Assembly (NCBI GenBank): GCA_028040005.1
Contig: JAOFKK010000001.1
Coordinates: 1-40,456, forward strand
Source of the DNA: Rickettsiales bacterium
Lineage (GTDB): Bacteria; Pseudomonadota; Alphaproteobacteria; Rickettsiales; UBA1997
Direction of reading: 5' to 3'
DNA length: 40,456 nucleotides
Shown here: positions 7,325 to 14,768 of the stretch, in pieces
Layout of the letters: each line of letters begins with the position of its first letter
Numbering within the stretch: position 1 is the first letter of the stretch
Translations under genes and position numbers: made by a program
Notes under the pieces: generated by a model
The model's database searches: none
What the model was told of the DNA's origin: nothing
Seen by the model: the letters and a program-made list of their open reading frames with translations, nothing else

Positions 7325-7983
7325 TATTTATTATTATGTAATATTTCTGCGGTAGATTTTCTTTGAATAGATGACATTCTTGTGGCATATGTTTTAAAAT
7401 TATTGACTACGCCAGAAAAATTTTCTCCTATTTCCATTCTAGCAATCTTTGTAACCTCAATAGGATCAATATTGGTAGCAATATTATCTACGCCATCAAT
7501 ATTAATGATTAATTTTTCTCTTCTTTGATCATATACAATTATCACAGAATGAGGAAGGGAAAAATTAGCATCATCAGCAATAGCTACAGAAAGACCATTG
7601 GTGCTTGTAGAATCAGCACCATGAACATAAAAAAACTCACCATTAGATTTAATTCCAGCCAAAGCAACAGGAAGACCTCCTGAAGTATTTTCATAGAAAG
7701 AAAATAAAGTTTGCTCAGCAGCGGGGGCGCCTTTTTTATCAACATTAAAATGCATAGAATAACCATTATCACTATAACCAGCAGCTATTGATTTAAAATT
7801 ATTTAAATGATTGGGAATATTTTGTGATTTAGAATAAAATACCAATGGATCATTACTATTGCAACCATCAGCTGCACTACTAAAAAACCTAACACCCTTA
7901 TCTGAGACCTCAAAGCAATTAGCATAAGATGTTGATATATATAAAAAAGAAGTAATAAAAGATAATAGAATTTTACGAGTCAT
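7321..7983 (-). CDS. Secreted protein with a LamG/concanavalin-like fold (predicted)
   Basis: 220 residues with a clear signal peptide (MTRKILLSFITSFLYISTSYA). The mature part is beta-rich and has the pattern of LamG-like domains: QTLFSFYENTSGGLPVALAG, HSVIIVYDQRREKLIINIDG and a closing IGENFSGVVNNFKTYATRM. In this family such phrases (a ligand strand, a -V.V.YD...-.IYVDG strand and a G-x-I.....-.Y.R.LS end) describe jelly-roll carbohydrate- or protein-binding domains. Two cysteines early (Cys22, Cys40) could form a disulphide. It converges on virB9 with a 4-base overlap. The fold is an inference from pattern only; function and target are unknown. Confidence 0.6.
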   Translation of the reverse strand: MTRKILLSFITSFLYISTSYANCFEVSDKGVRFFSSAADGCNSNDPLVFYSKSQNIPNHLNNFKSIAAGYSDNGYSMHFNVDKKGAPAAEQTLFSFYENTSGGLPVALAGIKSNGEFFYVHGADSTSTNGLSVAIADDANFSLPHSVIIVYDQRREKLIINIDGVDNIATNIDPIEVTKIARMEIGENFSGVVNNFKTYATRMSSIQRKSTAEILHNNKY

Positions 7984-8025
7984 GGCTAATATAATTAAAA
8001 TTAATAAACCATCAATTCTTATTTA

Positions 8026-8063
8026 AAAATAAGAAGGAGGAAGAAGATTAACATTCTTATTTT
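8026..8063. repeat. Inverted repeat between divergent genes
   Basis: AAAATAAGAA (8026-8035) and TTCTTATTTT (8054-8063) are exact reverse complements around an 18-base purine-rich spacer. It lies between the 5' ends of the minus-strand secreted protein gene and ruvB, so it could be an operator; it could also be chance in AT-rich DNA. Confidence 0.3.
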
Positions 8064-8073
8064 CAGATAGTAA

Positions 8074-8101
8074 TTGATATATTTATTATATCAAATTTTT
8101 T
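8074..8101 (+). terminator. Possible terminator hairpin upstream of ruvB
   Basis: TTGATATA (8074-8081), a 5-base loop and TATATCAA (8087-8094) are followed by ATTTTTT. The all-weak 8-bp stem is marginal for a rho-independent terminator. It could stop read-through from the cinA-virB8-virB9 operon running antisense to the secreted-protein gene. Confidence 0.3.
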
Positions 8102-8170
8102 GTTAAGATGCAATATTAATATTGATATATTGTTATAATAGTAATAAAATTTTTAAAAAATGGCATCATA

Positions 8171-9163
8171 ATGAAAGATCAAAATCATCAAACATTAACT
8201 TCCGAACTTAAAGAGGAAGATAAAAATCAAGAAAACATCTTAAGACCCCTATATCTAAAAGACTTCTTAGGGCAGAAAAAAATTAAAGAAAATCTTACCA
8301 TCTTTATTGAATCAGCAAAAAACCGCTCCGATTCTCTTGATCATACCCTATTTTACGGCCCTCCAGGTCTTGGAAAAACAACCTTAGCACAAATTATTGC
8401 CCATGAGATGGGGGTTGGATTTAAATCAACCTCTGGCCCCATGATTTCAAAATCCGGTGATTTAGCGGCAATTTTAACCAATCTACAAGAAGGTGATGTA
8501 TTATTTATTGATGAAATTCACCGTTTACATATTGCCATTGAAGAGGTTCTATATTCAGCAATGGAAGATTTTAAACTTGATATAATAATCGGTGAGGGGC
8601 CAGCAGCAAGGGCAATTAAAATTGACTTACCCAGATTTACATTAGTTGCTGCCACCACTAGAATTGGCCTTTTAAGTAACCCAATGCGTGACCGCTTTGG
8701 CATACCTTTAAGATTAAATTTTTATGAAATTGACGAATTGCAAGAAATTGTCATTCGAGATGCCAAAATTCTTAATTTACAAATAACAGATGATGGCGCC
8801 ACTCAAATCGCCAAAAGATCTAGAGGAACACCAAGAATTGCAATTCGCCTTTTAAAAAGAGTTCGTGATTTTGCATCTTTTGCTAAAGAAGATATTATTA
8901 ATGAACAAATTGCTGATGAATCTCTAAAAAAATTAGAAATTGACAATATAGGTCTTGATATATCTGATCATTTATATTTAAACTTCATCCTAACTAATTA
9001 TAATGGAGGGCCGGTTGGTATTGACACAATCGCATCAGGAATTAGCGATGAAAAAGACTCAATTTGCGACACAATTGAACCCTATTTAATACAAATAGGC
9101 TTTATTGATAAAACACCAAGAGGTAGAATTTTAACTCAAAAAGCTTTAAGCTATCTAAAATGA
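8171..9163 (+). CDS. ruvB: Holliday junction branch-migration helicase subunit RuvB
   Basis: RuvB is the hexameric AAA+ motor that drives branch migration of Holliday junctions with RuvA. The 330 residues show Walker A GPPGLGKTT (~63-71), Walker B LFIDEIHRL, sensor I VAATTR, the arginine finger region MRDRFG, the AAA lid, and the C-terminal winged-helix ending in TPRGRILT. Length and all motifs are normal. It is not next to ruvA (19580, 10 kb away), unlike the usual ruvAB pair. Its stop overlaps the next gene's start by 4 bases (ATGA). Confidence 0.95.
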   Translation: MKDQNHQTLTSELKEEDKNQENILRPLYLKDFLGQKKIKENLTIFIESAKNRSDSLDHTLFYGPPGLGKTTLAQIIAHEMGVGFKSTSGPMISKSGDLAAILTNLQEGDVLFIDEIHRLHIAIEEVLYSAMEDFKLDIIIGEGPAARAIKIDLPRFTLVAATTRIGLLSNPMRDRFGIPLRLNFYEIDELQEIVIRDAKILNLQITDDGATQIAKRSRGTPRIAIRLLKRVRDFASFAKEDIINEQIADESLKKLEIDNIGLDISDHLYLNFILTNYNGGPVGIDTIASGISDEKDSICDTIEPYLIQIGFIDKTPRGRILTQKALSYLK

Positions 9164-9507
9164 ACAATAAATTCAATAATTTACTAGATAAATTTCCGCA
9201 TTTAGCATTATATTTACTTAAAACATTAATTCCTATTTTATCAGTGATTTTTGTTTTATCCTTTATTACCCTTTCAACTGAATTATTATGTCCAGACCAA
9301 GTTTTGGCAATTTTATTTGATATAGATGAAGATTATGAGCCAACTAAAAGATATCTTGCTTTTGAACAATTTATCAATTCTGGAAAGGAATTTATTTATT
9401 ATATCATTGATCAAATAGCAAATTTCTTTAAATATATGCTTCATGATTTAATGCCAAATCATCATTTTGGTGATTTTACCAGACCAACAAAATGTTTAGA
9501 AAAATAA
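9160..9507 (+). CDS. Small membrane protein of unknown function, paralogue 1
   Basis: 115 residues, translationally coupled to ruvB (ATGA overlap). One strong hydrophobic segment near the N-terminus (~17-42, LYLLKTLIPILSVIFVLSFI), then a conserved-looking CPDQVLAILFDIDEDYE and an amphipathic stretch FINSGKEFIYYIIDQIANFF. No family recognised. It is clearly related to the next gene (see 9518-9919): both have an N-terminal membrane helix, then C-P-x-x-(V/I)-L-x-x-LFD, an acidic patch, and F(Q)FI-x-(S/A)G-(K/Q)EFI-x-Y-x-ID. Probably a tandem duplication. Confidence 0.65.
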   Translation: MNNKFNNLLDKFPHLALYLLKTLIPILSVIFVLSFITLSTELLCPDQVLAILFDIDEDYEPTKRYLAFEQFINSGKEFIYYIIDQIANFFKYMLHDLMPNHHFGDFTRPTKCLEK

Positions 9508-9517
9508 TATTATAATA

Positions 9518-9919
9518 ATGTTTTCATCTATTGTCGATTTATTTCGAAGAGTTCCTATAACTGCCCTAGTGTTATTTTATGGTTTTATACCTACCATATT
9601 TTTATCTCTAACTGTTATTTTTATTATGCTTCATGTAGGGGCAATTTGTCCCACAACAATATTAGATTTATTATTTGATAATAATGAGTCAAATTACTAC
9701 CAGATAACCTTCCAATTTATTGATGCAGGTCAGGAATTTATTGGATATTTTATCGATATTATGTTCAACCTTATTAAAGCTACATTTGACGCCCTATTAG
9801 GTGATGAAAATTTTCTTGATTCCTTCACCTCAAATGGTGGGCAATGTCCCGATGTCGAATTTCCTATCCAGCCACTAGAAGAGATTGAAAATTTAAAAGA
9901 TAATTTAAATAATGACTAA
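9518..9919 (+). CDS. Small membrane protein of unknown function, paralogue 2
   Basis: 133 residues, 10 bases after its paralogue. One N-terminal membrane segment (~14-40, ITALVLFYGFIPTIFLSLTV), then ICPTTILDLLFDNNES and FQFIDAGQEFIGYFIDIMF, matching the same positions in the preceding protein. The C-terminus adds GGQCPDVEFPIQPLEEIENL, with a second Cys-Pro. No family recognised. Both share two cysteines, one immediately after the membrane helix and one near the C-terminus, which may face the periplasm. Confidence 0.65.
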   Translation: MFSSIVDLFRRVPITALVLFYGFIPTIFLSLTVIFIMLHVGAICPTTILDLLFDNNESNYYQITFQFIDAGQEFIGYFIDIMFNLIKATFDALLGDENFLDSFTSNGGQCPDVEFPIQPLEEIENLKDNLNND

Positions 9920-9938
9920 ATTTTAAATTTAGCTATAG

Positions 9939-10003
9939 GAGTCTGTCGAAAAACTAAAATATGCATTTAGCAAAATTCTAATTTTTAGCTTTCTAACAGA
10001 TTC
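9939..10003. repeat. Imperfect inverted-repeat element, possible MITE
   Basis: GAGTCTGTCGAAAAACTAAAAT (here 9939-9960) and the reverse complement of 9981-10003 (GAATCTGTTAGAAAGCTAAAAAT) match apart from a few positions. It fills most of the gap between the paralogue pair and the pilT-like gene. A remnant of a small transposable element, or a transcript-level hairpin, would both fit. Confidence 0.45.
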
Positions 10004-10028
10004 TTATAAAATAAAGATGATAAATTAA

Positions 10029-11033
10029 ATGATAGAAAAATTTCTAAGATTAACAATTGAAAAAAACGGGTCCGATTTACACCTATCCTCCAATAATGTC
10101 CCAACAGTTAGGGTTGATGGTGATTTGGTTAAAATTGGGTGGGAAAAATCCATTCCTGAATTTATCAATGAATCTGCCAAAAAAATATTATCAAAAGAAA
10201 AATTCCAAATATTTATCAGCGGCGATGAAGTTGATTATTCTTTTAGATATAATAAAGATTATCGTTTTAGAATTAACTGCTTCCACAATATTAATGGCCC
10301 CTCTATTAGTTTTCGTTGCTTAAAAAATAATATTCTATCTTTAGAAAAAATAATGGCTCCCGAAACTTTCAAAAAATTGTGCCACCTAGAAAAGGGCTTA
10401 ATTATCGTTTCTGGCGCTACAGGCTCAGGAAAGTCAACCACATTAGCCGCGATGATAGAATATATTAATCATAATTTTACAAAACATATTATATCAATAG
10501 AAGATCCAATTGAATATATCCATGATAGCGAAAAAGCTTTAATTGAACAAATTGAAATTGGCCAAAATACCCGGTCATTTTCCCACGCTCTTAAACATTC
10601 TATGCGTCAAGATCCTGATATTATTGTAATTGGCGAGGTCAGAGATCTTGAAACTATGAGATTAGCACTTACCGCCGCTGAAACTGGTCATTTAGTATTT
10701 GCAACCCTACATACTAACTCATCCTATCAAGCAATTAATAGAATTATTGATGTTTTTCCTGAAAATGACAAAAACACCGTTCGTTCCATGTTATCACTTT
10801 CTTTAAAAGGCGTGATATGTCAAAAATTAGTTAAAAAGAAAAAAGGTGGCAGATGTGCAGCTTTTGAAATTATGGTTGCAACTTCAGCGATACAAAATTT
10901 AATTAGAAGTAATAATATTCATAATCTTCACTCATCTATTGAAACAGGGTCAAAATTTGGAATGACAACTATGGATCAATATTTAAAAAAATTAACCAAT
11001 GAAAATATCATTGATCCAATACATTCATTTTAA
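10029..11033 (+). CDS. PilT/PilU-type retraction ATPase
   Basis: PilT-family ATPases are hexameric motors that retract type IV pili (twitching, DNA uptake). The 334 residues show the N-terminal PAS-like domain (GSDLHLS...PTVRVDGDL), Walker A GATGSGKST (129-137), the Asp box IISIEDPIEY, Walker B DPDIIVIGEVRD, the His box TGHLVFATLHTNS, and an AIRNLIRE-like retraction motif (SAIQNLIRSNNIHNL). These make PilT/PilU more likely than PilB or VirB11. No other pilus gene is nearby; the next gene 5 bases on is an ABC ATPase. In a secretion context a different motor role is possible. Confidence 0.85.
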   Translation: MIEKFLRLTIEKNGSDLHLSSNNVPTVRVDGDLVKIGWEKSIPEFINESAKKILSKEKFQIFISGDEVDYSFRYNKDYRFRINCFHNINGPSISFRCLKNNILSLEKIMAPETFKKLCHLEKGLIIVSGATGSGKSTTLAAMIEYINHNFTKHIISIEDPIEYIHDSEKALIEQIEIGQNTRSFSHALKHSMRQDPDIIVIGEVRDLETMRLALTAAETGHLVFATLHTNSSYQAINRIIDVFPENDKNTVRSMLSLSLKGVICQKLVKKKKGGRCAAFEIMVATSAIQNLIRSNNIHNLHSSIETGSKFGMTTMDQYLKKLTNENIIDPIHSF

Positions 11034-11038
11034 CAAAT

Positions 11039-11971
11039 ATGAGTAATTTTGCAATTAATATTAAAAATCTTCAAAAAACCTACAATAAAGGTAAGAAATC
11101 TGAAAAAATCGCTCTAAAAAATATTAATTTAGAAGTTGAAAAGGGGTCATTCTTTGGTCTTTTGGGCCCTAATGGTGCTGGCAAATCTACCATTATCAAT
11201 ATTATGGCCGGTTTAGTTAAAAAAACTTCAGGCATGGTAGAAATTTGCGGTTTTAACATTGAAAAAGAACCAAATAAAGCCAAAAAAGAAATTGGCATAG
11301 TACCTCAAGAGCTTTTCATTGATCCATTTTTTAATGTTTTTGAAACATTAGAAATTTATGCTGGCTATTATGGTGTTCAAAAAAGAGATCGTAAAACTGA
11401 AGAAATTATAACAGCGCTTGGACTAAAAGATAAAATAACTGCCAAACCCAGATCGCTTTCCGGGGGTATGAAAAGACGACTCCTAGTAGCAAAATCATTA
11501 GTACATAATCCTCAAATTGTAGTTTTGGATGAGCCAACAGCAGGTGTTGATGTAGAATTGCGCGATAATCTTTGGTCCTATATTAAAAAACTTAATAAGG
11601 AACAAAAAACTACCATTATTTTAACCACTCATTATTTAGAAGAAGCAGAAGAATTATGCGACCAAATTGCTATCATCGATAATGGTTCAGTCATTAAATG
11701 CGATAAAAAATCCAACTTAATGAACTCCCTAGATGAAAGGGAAATAATTATTGATATTGCTGATCAAATTACCAAAATTCCAGATATTATATCTTCTAAA
11801 TTATCCGCTAATTTAATCAATAATAACAAGATAGCCATCAACTATAAATCTTGTGACATAGAATTTTATAAAATTCTTGATATTTTAAATCAATCAGGCC
11901 TTAAAATAACTGACTTTGAAACTAAAAGAGCCGATTTAGAAAAGATTTTTAAATATTTGATAAAAAAATAA
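11039..11971 (+). CDS. ABC transporter ATP-binding protein (ABC-2/CcmA type)
   Basis: The ATPase subunit of an ABC exporter. Walker A GPNGAGKST (43-51), Q-loop VPQE, signature LSGGMKRRLLVAK (~140), Walker B VVLDEPTAGVD and the switch His TTHYLEEAEELCD. The extra C-terminal ~70 residues (from ~235) are usual in the YadG/CcmA ABC-2 exporter group. No permease gene is adjacent: pilT-like lies 5 bases upstream and trmD 1 base downstream, so the membrane partner must be encoded elsewhere. Substrate unknown. Confidence 0.88.
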   Translation: MSNFAINIKNLQKTYNKGKKSEKIALKNINLEVEKGSFFGLLGPNGAGKSTIINIMAGLVKKTSGMVEICGFNIEKEPNKAKKEIGIVPQELFIDPFFNVFETLEIYAGYYGVQKRDRKTEEIITALGLKDKITAKPRSLSGGMKRRLLVAKSLVHNPQIVVLDEPTAGVDVELRDNLWSYIKKLNKEQKTTIILTTHYLEEAEELCDQIAIIDNGSVIKCDKKSNLMNSLDEREIIIDIADQITKIPDIISSKLSANLINNNKIAINYKSCDIEFYKILDILNQSGLKITDFETKRADLEKIFKYLIKK

Positions 11972-11972
11972 A

Positions 11973-12644
11973 TTGAAAATTAACATTTTTACCCTTTTTC
12001 CAGAAATTTTCTCCTCCTACTTATCTTGTGGCGTTATTTCTCGTGCTTTTGAAAAAGATATTTGTCAATTAAATCTTGTTAATATTCGTGATTTTGCCAA
12101 TAATAAGCGCCAAGATGTTGATGATTACCCTTTTGGTGGCGGTGCTGGCATGATTTTACGCCCTGATATTATTGGCAATGCCATTGATTCTCAAAAATTT
12201 AATCCCCATAAGAATAAATTTATTATTACATCACCAAAAGGTAAAAAATTTGATCAAAAAATGGCACAAAATTTAAGTCAAGAATCTGAAATTTCTATTC
12301 TTTGTGGCCGTTATGAGGGTATTGACCATCGCGTTATTACAGAATATAAAATGGAAGAAATTTCAATAGGAGATTACATATTATCAGGTGGTGAATTACC
12401 AGCACTTACCATGATTGACGCCATTTTGCGCAATATTTATGGGGTTTTAGGTAATCATGATTCATTAAATGAAGAAACATTTAATGATGATTTTTTAGAA
12501 TATCCACAATATACTAGACCAAGGGAATGGAAAAATCACAAAGTTCCAGATATTTTATTATCTGGCAATCATGCCAAAATTAAAGAATGGCAAGAAAAGA
12601 ATAATACCAAAATTAATATAAATAATGACAGTAAAAATAATTGA
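11973..12644 (+). CDS. trmD: tRNA (guanine-37-N1)-methyltransferase TrmD
   Basis: TrmD methylates G37 of tRNAs with a G36pG37 context, guarding against +1 frameshifting. The 223 residues carry the SPOUT-knot motifs: INIFTLFPEIF at the start, DDYPFGGGAGMILRPDII, LCGRYEGIDHRV, and EISIGDYILSGGELPALTMIDA, with the terminal RPREWKNHKVPDILLSGNH. The start is TTG at 11973; the family always begins M-(K/R)-x-x-x-(L/I)-T-L-F-P, which fixes this codon. It begins 1 base after the ABC ATPase stop and overlaps folD by 20 bases, so it is embedded in the operon. Confidence 0.95.
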   Translation: MKINIFTLFPEIFSSYLSCGVISRAFEKDICQLNLVNIRDFANNKRQDVDDYPFGGGAGMILRPDIIGNAIDSQKFNPHKNKFIITSPKGKKFDQKMAQNLSQESEISILCGRYEGIDHRVITEYKMEEISIGDYILSGGELPALTMIDAILRNIYGVLGNHDSLNEETFNDDFLEYPQYTRPREWKNHKVPDILLSGNHAKIKEWQEKNNTKININNDSKNN

Positions 12645-13500
12645 CGGTAAAAAAATAGCAAATAACCTAAAGCAAAATATTGCGCAAGAAGTGCAGCAAA
12701 TTAAGCAACAATATAATATTACCCCAACAATTGCAGTTATTTTAGTGGGTGACGATCCTGCTAGTAATATTTATGTTAGCGCCAAAGAAAAACAAGCCAA
12801 AGCAATTGGAATAAACTCATTAAAAATTACCCTTCCAAATAATATTAGCCAAAAAGATCTATTATCCCAAATTACAAAACTGAACAATGATCCTAAAATT
12901 CATGCTATTTTAGTGCAATTACCCCTACCGCAACATATTAATAGTGATAAGGTGATAGAAACTATCAACCCTGATAAGGATGTAGATGGCTTTCATATTA
13001 TTAATGTTGGTAAATTAACCATTGGCAAAATTGATCAAGCAATAATACCTTGTACCGCCATTGGCTCATTACATTTAATTGAAACAGTTGAGCCTGACAT
13101 TACTGGTAAAAATATCCTAGTTATCGGCTCTTCCAATATTGTTGGAATGCCATTATCTCGGCTCTTAATGCATAAAAAAGCCACTGTTACAATTGCCAAT
13201 AGCAAAACCCGCAATCTTAAATTTCTCTGTCAAAATGCTGATATTATTATCTCGGCCACTGGTGTTGCAGGCTTGGTAACAGCAGATATGATTCATCAAA
13301 ATAGTATCTTAATTGATGTTGGCATTAACCGCATTACAAAAAATGATGGTACAACCAAATTAATTGGCGATATTGATTTTGATAATTGCTCCAAAATTGC
13401 CAAAGCCATTACACCAGTACCAGGTGGCGTTGGTCCAATGACAATTGCTTATTTATTACAAAATTGCCTCAATTTATGTAAAAAATTAGAAGGGATATAA
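12625..13500 (+). CDS. folD: Bifunctional methylene-THF dehydrogenase/methenyl-THF cyclohydrolase FolD
   Basis: FolD interconverts 5,10-methylene-, methenyl- and 10-formyl-tetrahydrofolate, using NADP, to feed purine, fMet and thymidylate synthesis. The 291 residues show VGDDPASNIYVSAKEKQAK (catalytic Lys), VQLPLPQH, NPDKDVDGFH, the nucleotide-binding GSSNIVGMP and the closing TPVPGGVGPMTIAYLL. Length is normal. It overlaps trmD by 20 bases in another frame and is last in the operon. In folate terms it would supply the one-carbon pool used upstream of metE elsewhere in the window. Confidence 0.95.
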   Translation: MTVKIIDGKKIANNLKQNIAQEVQQIKQQYNITPTIAVILVGDDPASNIYVSAKEKQAKAIGINSLKITLPNNISQKDLLSQITKLNNDPKIHAILVQLPLPQHINSDKVIETINPDKDVDGFHIINVGKLTIGKIDQAIIPCTAIGSLHLIETVEPDITGKNILVIGSSNIVGMPLSRLLMHKKATVTIANSKTRNLKFLCQNADIIISATGVAGLVTADMIHQNSILIDVGINRITKNDGTTKLIGDIDFDNCSKIAKAITPVPGGVGPMTIAYLLQNCLNLCKKLEGI

Positions 13501-13510
13501 TATTATAGGG

Positions 13511-14608
13511 TCATATGCTGAGTGTGCCTTCTCCTACTCTTATTTTCGCTTCTACTGGCTTCGGACTTACACTAGGACGACGATCACCCATTCCAATTCC
13601 CCCCCGTTCCAAATTATAATTGGCAAAAACTGGACAATCATCATGTTTTTTTTTATCTTCTTGTTTCTTGTATTGATTACCTTTATGAATATTATTCATT
13701 TGATGGATAGTCTCACCTATGGCAGCAGCCAATCTTGGATTTATCGCAGCAACTTGACCAATATTACTAATATTTATATCATTTGCATTTTTCTCAAGAG
13801 CTGCGAATTCATCTTTTGAAAAATGAAAAACTGTTTTTACTCCATTACCCTCTTTAAATTCTTCTTCTAAACCATTTGATTTTATACATAAATAATAACC
13901 ATTTGTTTTATCTTCAACTAATTTTCCAGTACATGTAATTTTTGGTTTATAAATTGTATTTTGTTCTGTTATGTTATATTCTTTTTCTAAATATTGCCTA
14001 GCAAGCCCTGTATTTATAGTCTTATCTTCTAAAATTAAGTCCTTATATTCTACTGCATCTAGTCCAAATTTTTCCCTAATAGCTTTTATATTATCGCCAC
14101 TGCCTTCTAATCCAAATTTTCTCTTTAATTCTTCCCAATATTTGTTAACCGCCTCATTATCACCACCATAAGCAGCAAATTCTAGAAAATGCTTAAAATA
14201 TTGCTTAGGATCATCTTCTGCAAAATGAAATTCCGGCTGACCAATAGTGCAGGAAATTCCATTATCTTGTGCTTGTCTAAGTGCATTATCGACTGTAATA
14301 AATGTTTCTCTATTACCAAAATCCGTCAGGTAACTTACATCGTCAACTATAACTGAATATCCTAATTTAATTAATTGAGGAATATAATCTTTTTTTTCTT
14401 CTGGTATAATAGCCATCAAATTACCTACAACTTTAGAACGCAATCCATCCAATCCTCCTATCAAGCCTTCAACATCGACATCTGCCCAATTATCATTATG
14501 CAATATAACAAGAGATTCTCGACTAATATCACCTTGTATAAATTCTGAAACATCATGTATGGCACAAGTTTTTGAAGCTAAATTTGCAAACATTACATTA
14601 ATCGTCAT
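13511..14608 (-). CDS. Unrecognised 365-residue protein, possible secreted effector
   Basis: No family recognised. The sequence is hydrophilic, without signal peptide or membrane segment. An N-terminal alpha/beta-looking half (IPQLIKLGYSVIVDDVSYLT) is followed by a helical, charged middle (~130-200) and a C-terminal tail rich in Lys, Pro and Arg (KKQEDKKKHDDCPVF; SVSPKPVEAKIRVGEG). Basic, disordered C-terminal tails are common in type IV secreted effectors, and virB8/virB9 are in the window, but that is only suggestive. The gene converges on folD (10-base gap) and its start faces tRNA-Val. Codon and base use appear slightly less AT-rich than the housekeeping neighbours. Confidence 0.6.
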   Translation of the reverse strand: MTINVMFANLASKTCAIHDVSEFIQGDISRESLVILHNDNWADVDVEGLIGGLDGLRSKVVGNLMAIIPEEKKDYIPQLIKLGYSVIVDDVSYLTDFGNRETFITVDNALRQAQDNGISCTIGQPEFHFAEDDPKQYFKHFLEFAAYGGDNEAVNKYWEELKRKFGLEGSGDNIKAIREKFGLDAVEYKDLILEDKTINTGLARQYLEKEYNITEQNTIYKPKITCTGKLVEDKTNGYYLCIKSNGLEEEFKEGNGVKTVFHFSKDEFAALEKNANDINISNIGQVAAINPRLAAAIGETIHQMNNIHKGNQYKKQEDKKKHDDCPVFANYNLERGGIGMGDRRPSVSPKPVEAKIRVGEGTLSI

Positions 14609-14684
14609 AATTTTATTATTAAATTGTTTTAATATTTATAGTTGATTTTTTAAAATATAAATATATAATTTTACCCTCTATTGG

Positions 14685-14760
14685 GGGTGATTAGCTCAGC
14701 TGGTAGAGCATCTCCCTTACAAGGAGGAGGTCGGCGGTTCGATCCCGTCATCACCCACCA
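14685..14760 (+). tRNA. tRNA-Val (anticodon TAC), CCA encoded
   Basis: Folds as a standard cloverleaf: acceptor GGGTGAT/ATCACCC, D-arm GCTC-AGCTGGTA-GAGC, anticodon stem TCTCC/GGAGG with loop CTTACAA (anticodon TAC, decoding GUA and relatives), T-arm GGCGG-TTCGATC-CCGTC, discriminator A at 14757 and genomically encoded CCA at 14758-14760. It lies between two minus-strand genes of unknown function, only 8 bases from the 3' end of the second. Confidence 0.95.
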
Positions 14761-14768
14761 CTTCATTA

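Noticed and set aside
8122..8139. TTGATA (8122) and TATAAT (8134) as a ruvB promoter
   Set aside because: The spacing is only 6 bases, too short for sigma-70. The TATAAT may still be a -10 with a poor -35, but I cannot support it.
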